A stretch of 64,000 bases of DNA from assembly GCA_002344215.1 (NCBI GenBank), contig DDSV01000052.1:62001-126000 (forward strand), in the 5' to 3' direction. Positions 35,509 through 42,718 of the stretch are shown piece by piece (position 1 is the stretch's first letter; each line of letters opens with the position of its first letter). A program made the translations under genes and the position numbers. This DNA comes from Akkermansiaceae bacterium UBA2381. Its GTDB lineage: Bacteria; Verrucomicrobiota; Verrucomicrobiia; Verrucomicrobiales; DEV007. The notes under the pieces were generated by a model. It had not been told where the DNA came from. It saw nothing but the letters and a program-made list of their open reading frames with translations, and made no database searches.

Positions 35509-36918
35509 TTACGCACGATCTTTTCTCCACACTGGCCGCGCACCCGCCCCGATGGCGGCATCCAGTTCGAGCATCCGTTGGCGGAGGTGCTCGACAAGTT
35601 CCGGCTCATCCGCCACGCGGTTATTTTGTTCACCGAGGTCATCCTTCAAATTGAAAAGCATCACCTTCGGCTCGCCCTTGAGCTTGAGTCCCTTTTTATC
35701 TTCCGGGTATTTCACGAGCAGTTTCCAATCCCCCTCACGGATGCCCTCGATGCGGCCGCCTTTGTGATAATAGAGAAATTCCTTTCGCGGAGACCCGGCA
35801 TCGCCGGTCAACAGCGCGGAGATGTCAAGACCGTCGATGCCCCGGTCTGCGGGAAGCGGGGTCCCGGTAATCGTCGCGATGGTGGGAAGTAGATCGATAG
35901 TCGAGGCGAGTTCATTACACTCCGTGCCGGCTGGAATGCGTCCGGGCGCCCACATGATGCAGGGAACCCGCTGGCCGCCCTCGAAGCTCGTCGTTTTTCC
36001 ATCGCGTAGCGGACCGGCGGAACCGCCGTGATGTTTGAAAGTGAGCCAGGGACCGTTGTCGGTCGTGAAGATCACATAGGTGTTTTCAGCCAGTTTGAGT
36101 TCACGCAGTTTATCGAAGACCCGCCCCACCTCGGTGTCGAGGTGCTCGATGGTATTGATATAGGCGCGCTTGGGATCGGGATCACGCACGTCATCGGGCA
36201 CGTAGAGCGGGATGTGCGGCATCGAGTAGGGCAGGTAGATAAAAAACGGAGTCTCCCGGTTTTTCTCGATGAAGCCAATGGCCCGGTCCGTGCAGCGACG
36301 GGTGATGGTGCGCTGGTCCACGGGGAGTTCGACGATCTTCCCGTCTTCCATGAGCGGGGTCTGCCATTTTGTCAGGCTGGACTCCGGATCATTCCAGAGT
36401 TCGTCCATCCCCTCCGCCCCACCCTTGGGTTTACCCTCGTTGTCCGGATGGTTCATGTCGTTGGAGTAGGGTATGCCGTAGTAGGTGTCGAATCCGTTCG
36501 CGGTGGGAAGCACCTCGGGATGATGTCCGAGGTGCCATTTGCCGAAGCAGGCGGTGGCATAGCCCTGCTGTTTCAAGTGGTCGGCGATGGTGTGTTCGTC
36601 AGGGTGCAGTCCGGTCGTCGAGGTGGGAAAAAGAACCCCTTGATGCATACCGACCCGTTTCGGATAACAACCGGTCAGCAGCGCGGACCGAGAAGGCGAG
36701 CAAACCGACGAGGCGACCATGAAGCTGGTGAATTTCCGCCCCTCTTTCGCAAGCTGGTCAAGATTCGGAGTGCGAATCGTCGTCGAACCAAAGGAACCAA
36801 GATCCCCGTAACCCTGATCGTCGGTGAAGATGAGGACGATGTTGGGCTTTGAGGAGGCCCCGGATACCGACAAAGCGGAAGCGCAGACCAGGAGGAGGAG
36901 CAGAAGTTGTCGGTTCAT
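35509..36918 (-). CDS. Secreted sulfatase, arylsulfatase A-like
   Basis: 469 aa. Leu-rich signal peptide (MNRQLLLLLLVCASALSVSG). KPNIVLIFTDDQGYGDLG, C73-S-P-S-R, GKWHLGHHPEVLPTANGFD and FTTDNGPWLTF are all intact. These are hallmarks of arylsulfatase A/N-acetylgalactosamine-6-sulfatase-like enzymes. It lies 12 nt after the first of two tandem paralogues of unknown function, so the unknown proteins probably serve the same pathway. Confidence 0.92.
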   Translation of the reverse strand: MNRQLLLLLLVCASALSVSGASSKPNIVLIFTDDQGYGDLGSFGSTTIRTPNLDQLAKEGRKFTSFMVASSVCSPSRSALLTGCYPKRVGMHQGVLFPTSTTGLHPDEHTIADHLKQQGYATACFGKWHLGHHPEVLPTANGFDTYYGIPYSNDMNHPDNEGKPKGGAEGMDELWNDPESSLTKWQTPLMEDGKIVELPVDQRTITRRCTDRAIGFIEKNRETPFFIYLPYSMPHIPLYVPDDVRDPDPKRAYINTIEHLDTEVGRVFDKLRELKLAENTYVIFTTDNGPWLTFKHHGGSAGPLRDGKTTSFEGGQRVPCIMWAPGRIPAGTECNELASTIDLLPTIATITGTPLPADRGIDGLDISALLTGDAGSPRKEFLYYHKGGRIEGIREGDWKLLVKYPEDKKGLKLKGEPKVMLFNLKDDLGEQNNRVADEPELVEHLRQRMLELDAAIGAGARPVWRKDRA

Positions 36919-36930
36919 GATAATAGTGTC

Positions 36931-38256
36931 TCAATATTTCGGAAACATCGCCGGGGTCGGGAAGCGCTCTTCGAGGTTATCGTTGAGGTATTCTTCCCGG
37001 GGCACGTTGACGATGGGCCAGGCACCGGGGCGGATGCGGATCGTCCTGCCGGGGCGGATGCCCTCGATGATGAGATCGGTCTCGAAACGGATCTGGATGC
37101 CACTGCTGCCGAGCGGAACTTCTCCGGATGTCTTTGTAACCTCGATAAGGGTTCCTCGTGACGCCATGTGGGCGGGACCATAGGCTCCGTGGGTGTGTTT
37201 CAGCGTGTTCTCGACCGGATTCATCATCGCGGAGGAGCCTTTCACGAAATCGGCATAAAGGGATTCGTCCATGCCGCCGAAGAGGGTCGCGGTCACGGTG
37301 GCGCGTCCAAACTTGCCATACTCGACGGCATCGATCGAGGCACCCATCCAGCGGCTCCGAATGAAGGTCTTGTGCACTGCCGTTTGATGGTGCGCGGCAC
37401 GTTGCATAGAGACCTCATCCAGCCAGATATCGGAAAGGTGGAAGCGGGTGAAGATCCCGTCCGGGGTGGGCTTCCAACTGATGCCGAGCAGAACGGACTG
37501 ACCTCCGAGTGATTTTTTCCCTTCCTTGGGCCATGCGCCCTCGGCGATGAATTCCTCGACACTGAGGCTTTCGCGGCCGCGCCAGATCCGGGTGGCGGCA
37601 TCGAAGGTCATTTTTTCTTCGCTGGCCTTGCTGTCTCCGCCCTGCTTTGGTTCGCGGGTTGCAATGATCATGCCTTCGTTGTTTTTGATCTCCACTTCCT
37701 TCAGCTTCCAGACCAATCCCTCGCGCTGGCAGTAGCTGGGCTCGTCTTCGAGAAGAAGGACGTGGTTCTCAGCGGGTGCAATGCCGGTGCCACGATTGTG
37801 GTTCGCGTCGATCTTCTTGTTATCCACCGGCAAGACAGGCACGGCGGAGATCTTCGGATCGGGCGGGAGAAAGGCGCGGACATGCAGCACGGTGCCGAGC
37901 GGAATGTCCCGCAGGTCCGCCGGTGCGCCGTGGTATCGCACGATGCCGTAGGGAAGCATCGCAAAGGGGTGCGGATCGTTTCGGAAAAACATGCCCGACC
38001 CTTCCACGCGAATGCTGCCGCGGCGGTTGGCATGATCCACAAAGACGAGTTCACCCCGGTAGGAGTGCGCTTTCTCCAAAGGAGGAAACTTGCCCGCCTC
38101 GGGGCGGAAAGGCACAGCTTCGCCGGTTTTTTGTTCTTCGTTCTTCGTGCCTGGTTCTTTGTCGGCGGCGTACGCTTGAACGACAAACGAACACGCCAAC
38201 AGCAACAAGCGTGAGTGAACGAAGAACGAAGAACGAAGAACAAAGAACGGTTTCAT
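36931..38256 (-). CDS. Secreted protein of unknown function, tandem paralogue 1
   Basis: 441 aa from ATG 38256. The frame stays open to 38565 but only as overlap with the paralogue. Mature sequence starts around FRPEAGKFPPLEKAHSYRGE. Blocks shared with paralogue 2: RGELVFVDHxNRRGS, NDPHPFAMLPYG, LRDIPLGTVLHVRA, and the C-terminal VPREEYLN...ERFPTP. No known catalytic motif is seen; a repeated OB-like or beta-barrel fold is only a guess. Its signal peptide is encoded partly by GTTCTTC heptamers, unlike paralogue 2, and an extra ~16-residue linker follows. Confidence 0.8.
   Translation of the reverse strand: MKPFFVLRSSFFVHSRLLLLACSFVVQAYAADKEPGTKNEEQKTGEAVPFRPEAGKFPPLEKAHSYRGELVFVDHANRRGSIRVEGSGMFFRNDPHPFAMLPYGIVRYHGAPADLRDIPLGTVLHVRAFLPPDPKISAVPVLPVDNKKIDANHNRGTGIAPAENHVLLLEDEPSYCQREGLVWKLKEVEIKNNEGMIIATREPKQGGDSKASEEKMTFDAATRIWRGRESLSVEEFIAEGAWPKEGKKSLGGQSVLLGISWKPTPDGIFTRFHLSDIWLDEVSMQRAAHHQTAVHKTFIRSRWMGASIDAVEYGKFGRATVTATLFGGMDESLYADFVKGSSAMMNPVENTLKHTHGAYGPAHMASRGTLIEVTKTSGEVPLGSSGIQIRFETDLIIEGIRPGRTIRIRPGAWPIVNVPREEYLNDNLEERFPTPAMFPKY
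38133..38160. repeat. GTTCTTC heptamer array within the signal-peptide/linker coding DNA
   Basis: Two perfect GTTCTTC units (38133-38146), then GTGCCTG and GTTCTTT in the same 7-nt register. On the minus strand it encodes part of the acidic/basic linker EPGTKNEEQKTG. Inverted relative to 38217-38250. Confidence 0.7.
38217..38250. repeat. GAACGAA heptamer array at the gene start
   Basis: Three perfect GAACGAA units (38217-38237), then GAACAAA and GAACGG. On the minus strand it encodes the PFFVLRSSFFVHS start of the signal peptide. It is the inverse complement of the array at 38133, about 56 nt away. Confidence 0.8.
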
Positions 38257-38263
38257 AAAAAGA

Positions 38264-39523
38264 TCAGTATTTCGGAAAGATAGCCGGGGTGGGAAATCGC
38301 TCGTCCAGGTTGGAGGACCCGCCGTTGAGATATTCCTCTCGTGGCACATGTACATCGGGCCAGTCGGCGGGACGGACACGGACGACTCTTGCGGGGCGCA
38401 GGCCTTCGGTGATGAGGTCGGTTTCAAAGCGGATCCGGATGCCGCTGCTGCCGAGCGGGATATCACCGGGCACCTGCGTGACATCGAGGAGTTTACCGCG
38501 CGCGGCCATTTGTGTGGGACCGGCGGTGCCACCTTCGGTGTGTTTGAGCGTGTTCTCGACTCCATTCATGAGGGCCGGGACGTCTTTTTTGAAATCGGCA
38601 TAGAGAGAGGGATCCATGCCGCCGAACAAGGTCGCCGTCACCGTGGCTCTGCCGAATTGGCCATACTCGACCGCATCAATCCACCCGGGCAACCAACGGC
38701 TGCGGATGAAGGCCTTGTGTGTCTCGGTCTGATGGATCGTCGCGTTCTGCATTGCCGCGTCGTCCAGCCAGATGTCCGAGATGTGGAACTGCGTGAACAC
38801 ACCCCCCGGCGTGGGCTTCCAGGTGATGCCGAGCTGGACAGCCTGGCCGTCGAGAGCTTTCCTGCCACGGGTAGGCCACACCCCCTCGGCGATCAGGTGC
38901 TCGATCCGGAGGCATTCGCGACCGCGCCAGACGCGGGTGGCGGCATCGAAGGTCAGCGTTTCCCCGTCGGTCTTGCTGTCTTTACCCAGCTTCGGTTCAC
39001 GGCTGGCGATAATGGTTCCCTCGCGGCCCTTGATCTCTACCTCTCTGAGCTTCCAGACCAAACCCTCGCGCTGGCAGTGACTGGGCTCGTCTTCGAGAAG
39101 AAGGACATGGTTCTCCGCGGGGGCAATACCGATCCCACGACTGTGGTTTGCATCCTTCTCCTTATTGTTCACCGGCAGCACCGGCACGGCGGAGATCTCC
39201 GGGTCCGGGGGGAGATAGGCCCGGACATGCAGCACGGTGCCCAGCGGGATGTCACGGAGATCCGCCGGAGCACCATGATAGCGGACCATGCCGTAGGGGA
39301 GCATGGCGAAAGGATGGGGATCGTTTCGGCGAAACACACCGATGCCCTCCACTCGTAGGCTGCCCCGGCGGTTGACGTGATCCACAAAAACGAGTTCGCC
39401 ACGGTAGGAGTGCGCTTTATCCAAAGGAGGGAACTTGCCCGGCTCGGGGCGGAAGGGCTCGCTTGCGGCAGCCAGAGCTGTGGTGAGCACGCACAAAAGA
39501 ACGGTGAGGATGCGGAAAAGCAT
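38264..39523 (-). CDS. Secreted protein of unknown function, tandem paralogue 2
   Basis: 419 aa with a normal signal peptide (MLFRILTVLLCVLTTALAAA) leading straight into FRPEPGKFPPLDKAHSYRGE. It is clearly homologous to the next gene (7 nt away) over its full mature length, by eye well above half identical, so a local tandem duplication. No named family is recognised; it contains no CxxCH or hydrolase motif. Located between an LRR protein and the sulfatases, it probably has a surface or glycan-related role. Confidence 0.8.
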   Translation of the reverse strand: MLFRILTVLLCVLTTALAAASEPFRPEPGKFPPLDKAHSYRGELVFVDHVNRRGSLRVEGIGVFRRNDPHPFAMLPYGMVRYHGAPADLRDIPLGTVLHVRAYLPPDPEISAVPVLPVNNKEKDANHSRGIGIAPAENHVLLLEDEPSHCQREGLVWKLREVEIKGREGTIIASREPKLGKDSKTDGETLTFDAATRVWRGRECLRIEHLIAEGVWPTRGRKALDGQAVQLGITWKPTPGGVFTQFHISDIWLDDAAMQNATIHQTETHKAFIRSRWLPGWIDAVEYGQFGRATVTATLFGGMDPSLYADFKKDVPALMNGVENTLKHTEGGTAGPTQMAARGKLLDVTQVPGDIPLGSSGIRIRFETDLITEGLRPARVVRVRPADWPDVHVPREEYLNGGSSNLDERFPTPAIFPKY

Positions 39524-39622
39524 GAGTTTTCTGTTCTTCTTACTTAGTTGGCGGCTATTTGTTCTTCGTTGGGTGTATTCACTGAAACGGCCAACAAACC
39601 GGAAACAGGAAAACGGGAACTT

Positions 39623-40627
39623 TTACGGAGTGAACTTCACCTCGACCTTTGGCAGGAGGGCTTTGATTTTTGCCTGTGTCTCGGGTGAGTAACGTTTCGG
39701 GAAATAGAACTTCAGTTCTTTGAGAAAAGAAAAGGCCGACAGTTGCGGCAGATGGGCTTCAGGCTGCTCAAAGCCGCCGAGTTCGAGGGATTCGAGCTGC
39801 GTCATGGTCGCGAGCAGCTCGAGATCGTCATCGGTGGTGGCCTTGCAGTTCGTGAGAGTGAGCCGTTTCAGCGTTTTGATCTCCTTGATGATGGGCAGTG
39901 ACTCAGGCTCGTCGAAGCCTTCGCCAAGCTGGAGGTTTTCAATCGGCAGCGAAGTGATGTGTTTCAGCGCGGCAGGCGTGGCGTGGGCTCCCAGTTCAAG
40001 GCTCTTGAGCCTGGTCAACTTTGCAAGGTTCGGAGCCCCGGCGTCGGTAAATTTCGCGTGCGCGAGGCTGATGCTTTCGAGGTTTGGCAGGTGATCGCAG
40101 AGATTTTTCAGGCCCTCGTCGTCGATGCTGCTGCCGCGATGGCTGACACGGGTGAGTTTGGTGAAGCCATCAAATTTCGCATACGCTCTGCCGGTGATAG
40201 CGGTGCCCACGAAGGAAAAGCTCTCCAGATCCTTCAATCCGGCCAGCTGCACCATGCCTGCATCCGTAAGCTTGCCGTTGTTGGTGAAACGCAGGGTCTT
40301 GAGATGAGTGAGCTTCGCGATGTGCGGTATCCACTCGTCGTTGAACCTGGTTGAGATAACGTTGAGCGACTCAAGCGTGGTGATGTGGCCGAGATGCTCA
40401 AAAAAGGCCGCATCATAAGGATCGTCTTTGCGGTGGTCATGCGGGCCGGTGTTTGGCACGGCGAGATCGACGAGCTTGAGGCTCTGACCGTCTTCGGTCT
40501 TTTCGACTTTGCCTTTAGCGGCTTCGACGGTGCGAATGACGAATTCAACATGGGAGTCGAGGGCGGCGGCCGCGGTCGAGAAAGCGAGGGTCGTGATTGC
40601 GCAGAATAGCGGTGTGACGGGTGGCAT
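39623..40627 (-). CDS. Secreted leucine-rich-repeat protein
   Basis: 334 aa from ATG 40627, with a plausible signal peptide (PPVTPLFCAITTLAFSTAAAA). From about residue 75 to 290 there are roughly ten irregular LRR units, such as LTHLKTLRFTNNGKLTDAGM, LKDLESFSFVG and LTRLKSLELGA, of the bacterial/RNI-like type that mediates binding. The frame is open 78 codons further upstream and encodes a second signal-like stretch (RTTVCLGISLLTGVHA), without ATG at a sensible place. The real start is therefore uncertain. Confidence 0.75.
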   Translation of the reverse strand: MPPVTPLFCAITTLAFSTAAAALDSHVEFVIRTVEAAKGKVEKTEDGQSLKLVDLAVPNTGPHDHRKDDPYDAAFFEHLGHITTLESLNVISTRFNDEWIPHIAKLTHLKTLRFTNNGKLTDAGMVQLAGLKDLESFSFVGTAITGRAYAKFDGFTKLTRVSHRGSSIDDEGLKNLCDHLPNLESISLAHAKFTDAGAPNLAKLTRLKSLELGAHATPAALKHITSLPIENLQLGEGFDEPESLPIIKEIKTLKRLTLTNCKATTDDDLELLATMTQLESLELGGFEQPEAHLPQLSAFSFLKELKFYFPKRYSPETQAKIKALLPKVEVKFTP

Positions 40628-40829
40628 GTCGTTAGTTGTTGGTTCTTCGTTGGCGGCGATGGCGTGAACGCCTGTTAGGAGGGAGATGCCGAGGCAAACG
40701 GTCGTCCGCTTCAGTTCTTTGATCCTGATTCTTCGATCTTCGAGTTTGTTTCCAGCCGATTCAGGGAAGCCAGAAGATGAAGACAAATCAGAAACATGCT
40801 GGTAATCACCCTTGGAACGACAAACCGTT

Positions 40830-42203
40830 TCACAGCGCGATGACCTTGTTGCTGTCACCAAACTGGTCGGCCTCCACCCCCATCCGCTGAGCCATGAGGA
40901 GAAGCAGGTTGCTCATGTGGGCATCCGTGTTCACCGGGCGGCTGCAGAGCTGGTAATGGGCGGTGGTGAGTGCTCCGTCAGGGCCGAGGGCGTATCCTTG
41001 GAATGCGGCGGCATCCTTGTTCAGGTCGAGGTGGCTGCCGTGTTTCAGACCGAGGTCCGAACCGCCGGCAAGCACGAGCGGGAGGTTCGCATTGCCGTGG
41101 CTGTGGCCGTAGGACATGCCGCTGCCGAAGAGGGCCATCGTGGAGCCCAGGAGAGATTTGCCATTGAGATCCTTGGTCTCGGCAAGGCGGCTGAGGAAGT
41201 AACCGAACTGCTCGATCGCGAAGGTGTCGTAATTGGTGAGCTTCTCCATGTAACCGGCGTCGCCGCCGTGGTGGCTGAGCTGATGGCGGGACTCGGTGAT
41301 TCCGATCTCGGGAATGGCAAAGGCATCCCCTTCCCCGCCGAGGCTGAAGGTTGCCACGCGGGTCACATCGGTCTGGAAGGCGAGCACCATGAGGTCATAG
41401 ACCGTGCGGAAATAATCGCCCGCCATTGTGGCGGCGATGTCGCGGTTGGTCCGCTGGCGATCGGCCTCGGAGACGGCGGGCAGCGGGGTGTCGAGCCAGG
41501 CATCGGCCCGCCGCGTGCGGATCTCCGCTTCACGGACTGAGGTGAGGTATTGATTGAGGCGCCCCTTGTCCTCGGATCCCATCTTTTGTTCGAGCTGGCG
41601 CACTTCCGCGAGGTTGGCGTCGAGCACGCTGCCTTTGCGGCGCAAGGCACGACGTTGGGCTTCTTTGCCTCCTTTCGGCTCTTCGAAGAGGGAGGCGAAA
41701 ATTTCGCTGCAACGACGCAGTGCGGGCAACTGCACCCCGTCCGCGGTCCAGGCGAGGGACCCCTGCGTGAGGGCGACCTCCATCGAAGCGATCCGGGTGT
41801 GCTGCGCCGTGACTTCAGCCATCTTCTGATCGACCGAGATGGTGTTCCGATCCGATGGACCGAGCTTGCCACCGGTGAGGAAAATATTGATGCAGTTGTG
41901 GTGGTGGCTGAGGCTACCCGGATGATGCAGCCCGCTGATCGGCGTGATAACCTCGCGGTGTTTTTCCAGAGGTTTGAGCGACCGGGAGAACTCGTAATCC
42001 CTGCCCGGCTTGGTGATCTGGTAGTTGAGCGAATGCACGCCATTGGCAAGATAAATGAAGGCACTGCGCTTAGGCGTAGTGGTGGCTTTCTCAGAAGCGC
42101 GTAGCGGAACCATGCACTCGAGCAAGGGCAGCGAAACGAAACCGCCAAGGGCTCGGAGGGCGTGGCGACGGTCGATCAGCCAGGATTGGGAGAGGTAGTT
42201 CAT
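40830..42203 (-). CDS. DUF1552 protein, Tat-type signal
   Basis: 457 aa. N-terminal DRRHALRALGGFVSLPLLE is a Tat-like signal. DUF1552 hallmarks follow: RSAFIYLANGVH, ISGLHHPG near 90-110, TISVDQKMAE, and the C-terminal MSYGHSHGNANLPLVLAGG. DUF1552 proteins are exported and usually paired with DUF1592/DUF1588 cytochromes in Planctomycetota and Verrucomicrobiota; their biochemical role is unknown. Here the pair is interrupted by a four-helix-bundle gene. A second such operon lies at 59-64 kb. Confidence 0.86.
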   Translation of the reverse strand: MNYLSQSWLIDRRHALRALGGFVSLPLLECMVPLRASEKATTTPKRSAFIYLANGVHSLNYQITKPGRDYEFSRSLKPLEKHREVITPISGLHHPGSLSHHHNCINIFLTGGKLGPSDRNTISVDQKMAEVTAQHTRIASMEVALTQGSLAWTADGVQLPALRRCSEIFASLFEEPKGGKEAQRRALRRKGSVLDANLAEVRQLEQKMGSEDKGRLNQYLTSVREAEIRTRRADAWLDTPLPAVSEADRQRTNRDIAATMAGDYFRTVYDLMVLAFQTDVTRVATFSLGGEGDAFAIPEIGITESRHQLSHHGGDAGYMEKLTNYDTFAIEQFGYFLSRLAETKDLNGKSLLGSTMALFGSGMSYGHSHGNANLPLVLAGGSDLGLKHGSHLDLNKDAAAFQGYALGPDGALTTAHYQLCSRPVNTDAHMSNLLLLMAQRMGVEADQFGDSNKVIAL

Positions 42204-42213
42204 GGAGTGGTGG

Positions 42214-42241
42214 GTAGCGGTTAGCTTTTAGCTTTTATTGG
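42214..42241. repeat. TTAGCTT/TTAGCGG heptamers at the 3' end of the four-helix-bundle gene
   Basis: TAGCGG, TTAGCTT, TTAGCTT, TTATTGG in 7-nt register. On the minus strand they encode the last residues and supply the TAA stop codon (42228-42230) of the inserted gene. Confidence 0.65.
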
Positions 42242-42602
42242 ATTTTTCTGAGGTCCTTAGCTTTTGAATGAAGGCGTTGAGCATGCGCTTGATTTCGGTG
42301 AGTTCCCGGTTCGTCGTTTCGTAGGCTTCGATGGAAATGTATTCCAGATCATGAGCAAGGATAAGTTGATATTCGAGTTCGGAAGCCGAGCCCATGGCGT
42401 TGTCGAGGAATCTGGCAAAATCCTTTTCGGTGTTTCTTCCGCAGCCTTCCGCAATATTGGTTGGAATCGACGATACCGAGCGGCGCATCTGGGTTACAAG
42501 GCCGTACGTTTCAGATTTCGGAAATTCCCGCGTGAGCCGATAAACCTCAAGAGTGATTTTGTGTGACCGTTCCCAAATCTGCAGTTTCCGAAAGTTTTTC
42601 AT
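42228..42602 (-). CDS. Four-helix-bundle protein (23S rRNA IVP / TIGR02436-like)
   Basis: 124 aa. The sequence FRKLQIWERSHKITLEVYRLTREFPKSE with QMRRSVSSIPTNIAEGCGRN is the signature of the family first named after 23S rRNA intervening-sequence proteins; it forms a four-helix bundle. It is also related to the Avd accessory protein of diversity-generating retroelements, but no reverse transcriptase or template repeat is in the window. Both its start (ATG at 42602) and its stop lie in heptamer repeat DNA. No ribosome site precedes it. Confidence 0.88.
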   Translation of the reverse strand: MKNFRKLQIWERSHKITLEVYRLTREFPKSETYGLVTQMRRSVSSIPTNIAEGCGRNTEKDFARFLDNAMGSASELEYQLILAHDLEYISIEAYETTNRELTEIKRMLNAFIQKLRTSEKSNKS

Positions 42603-42648
42603 TAGCGGTTAGCGGTTAGCGGTTAGCGGTTAGCGGTTAGCGGTTAGC
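42602..42648. repeat. TTAGCGG tandem heptamer array (6.7 units)
   Basis: Six perfect TTAGCGG units (42602-42643) plus TTAGC. The first T is also the A of the four-helix-bundle gene's ATG on the minus strand. Confidence 0.92.
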
Positions 42649-42676
42649 ACGATTGGCGGTGTAAGTTCTCGAAAAA

Positions 42677-42718
42677 GCTAATCGCTAATAGCTAACCGCT
42701 AATAGCTCCACGCTTCAC
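42677..42718. repeat. Degenerate GCTAAYM heptamer array, inverted relative to 42602-42648
   Basis: GCTAATC, GCTAATA, GCTAACC, GCTAATA, GCTCCAC, GCTTCAC in a 7-nt register. It is in the opposite orientation to TTAGCGG and overlaps the last codon and stop of the DUF1592-type gene. Confidence 0.75.

Noticed and set aside
38257..38565. Longer N-terminus for paralogue 1
   Set aside because: Overlaps the coding end of paralogue 2 and lacks any conservation with it in that frame; the signal peptide starts at 38256.
42228..42602. Diversity-generating retroelement accessory protein (Avd)
   Set aside because: The four-helix-bundle family is related, but no reverse transcriptase, template repeat or variable repeat is in the window.
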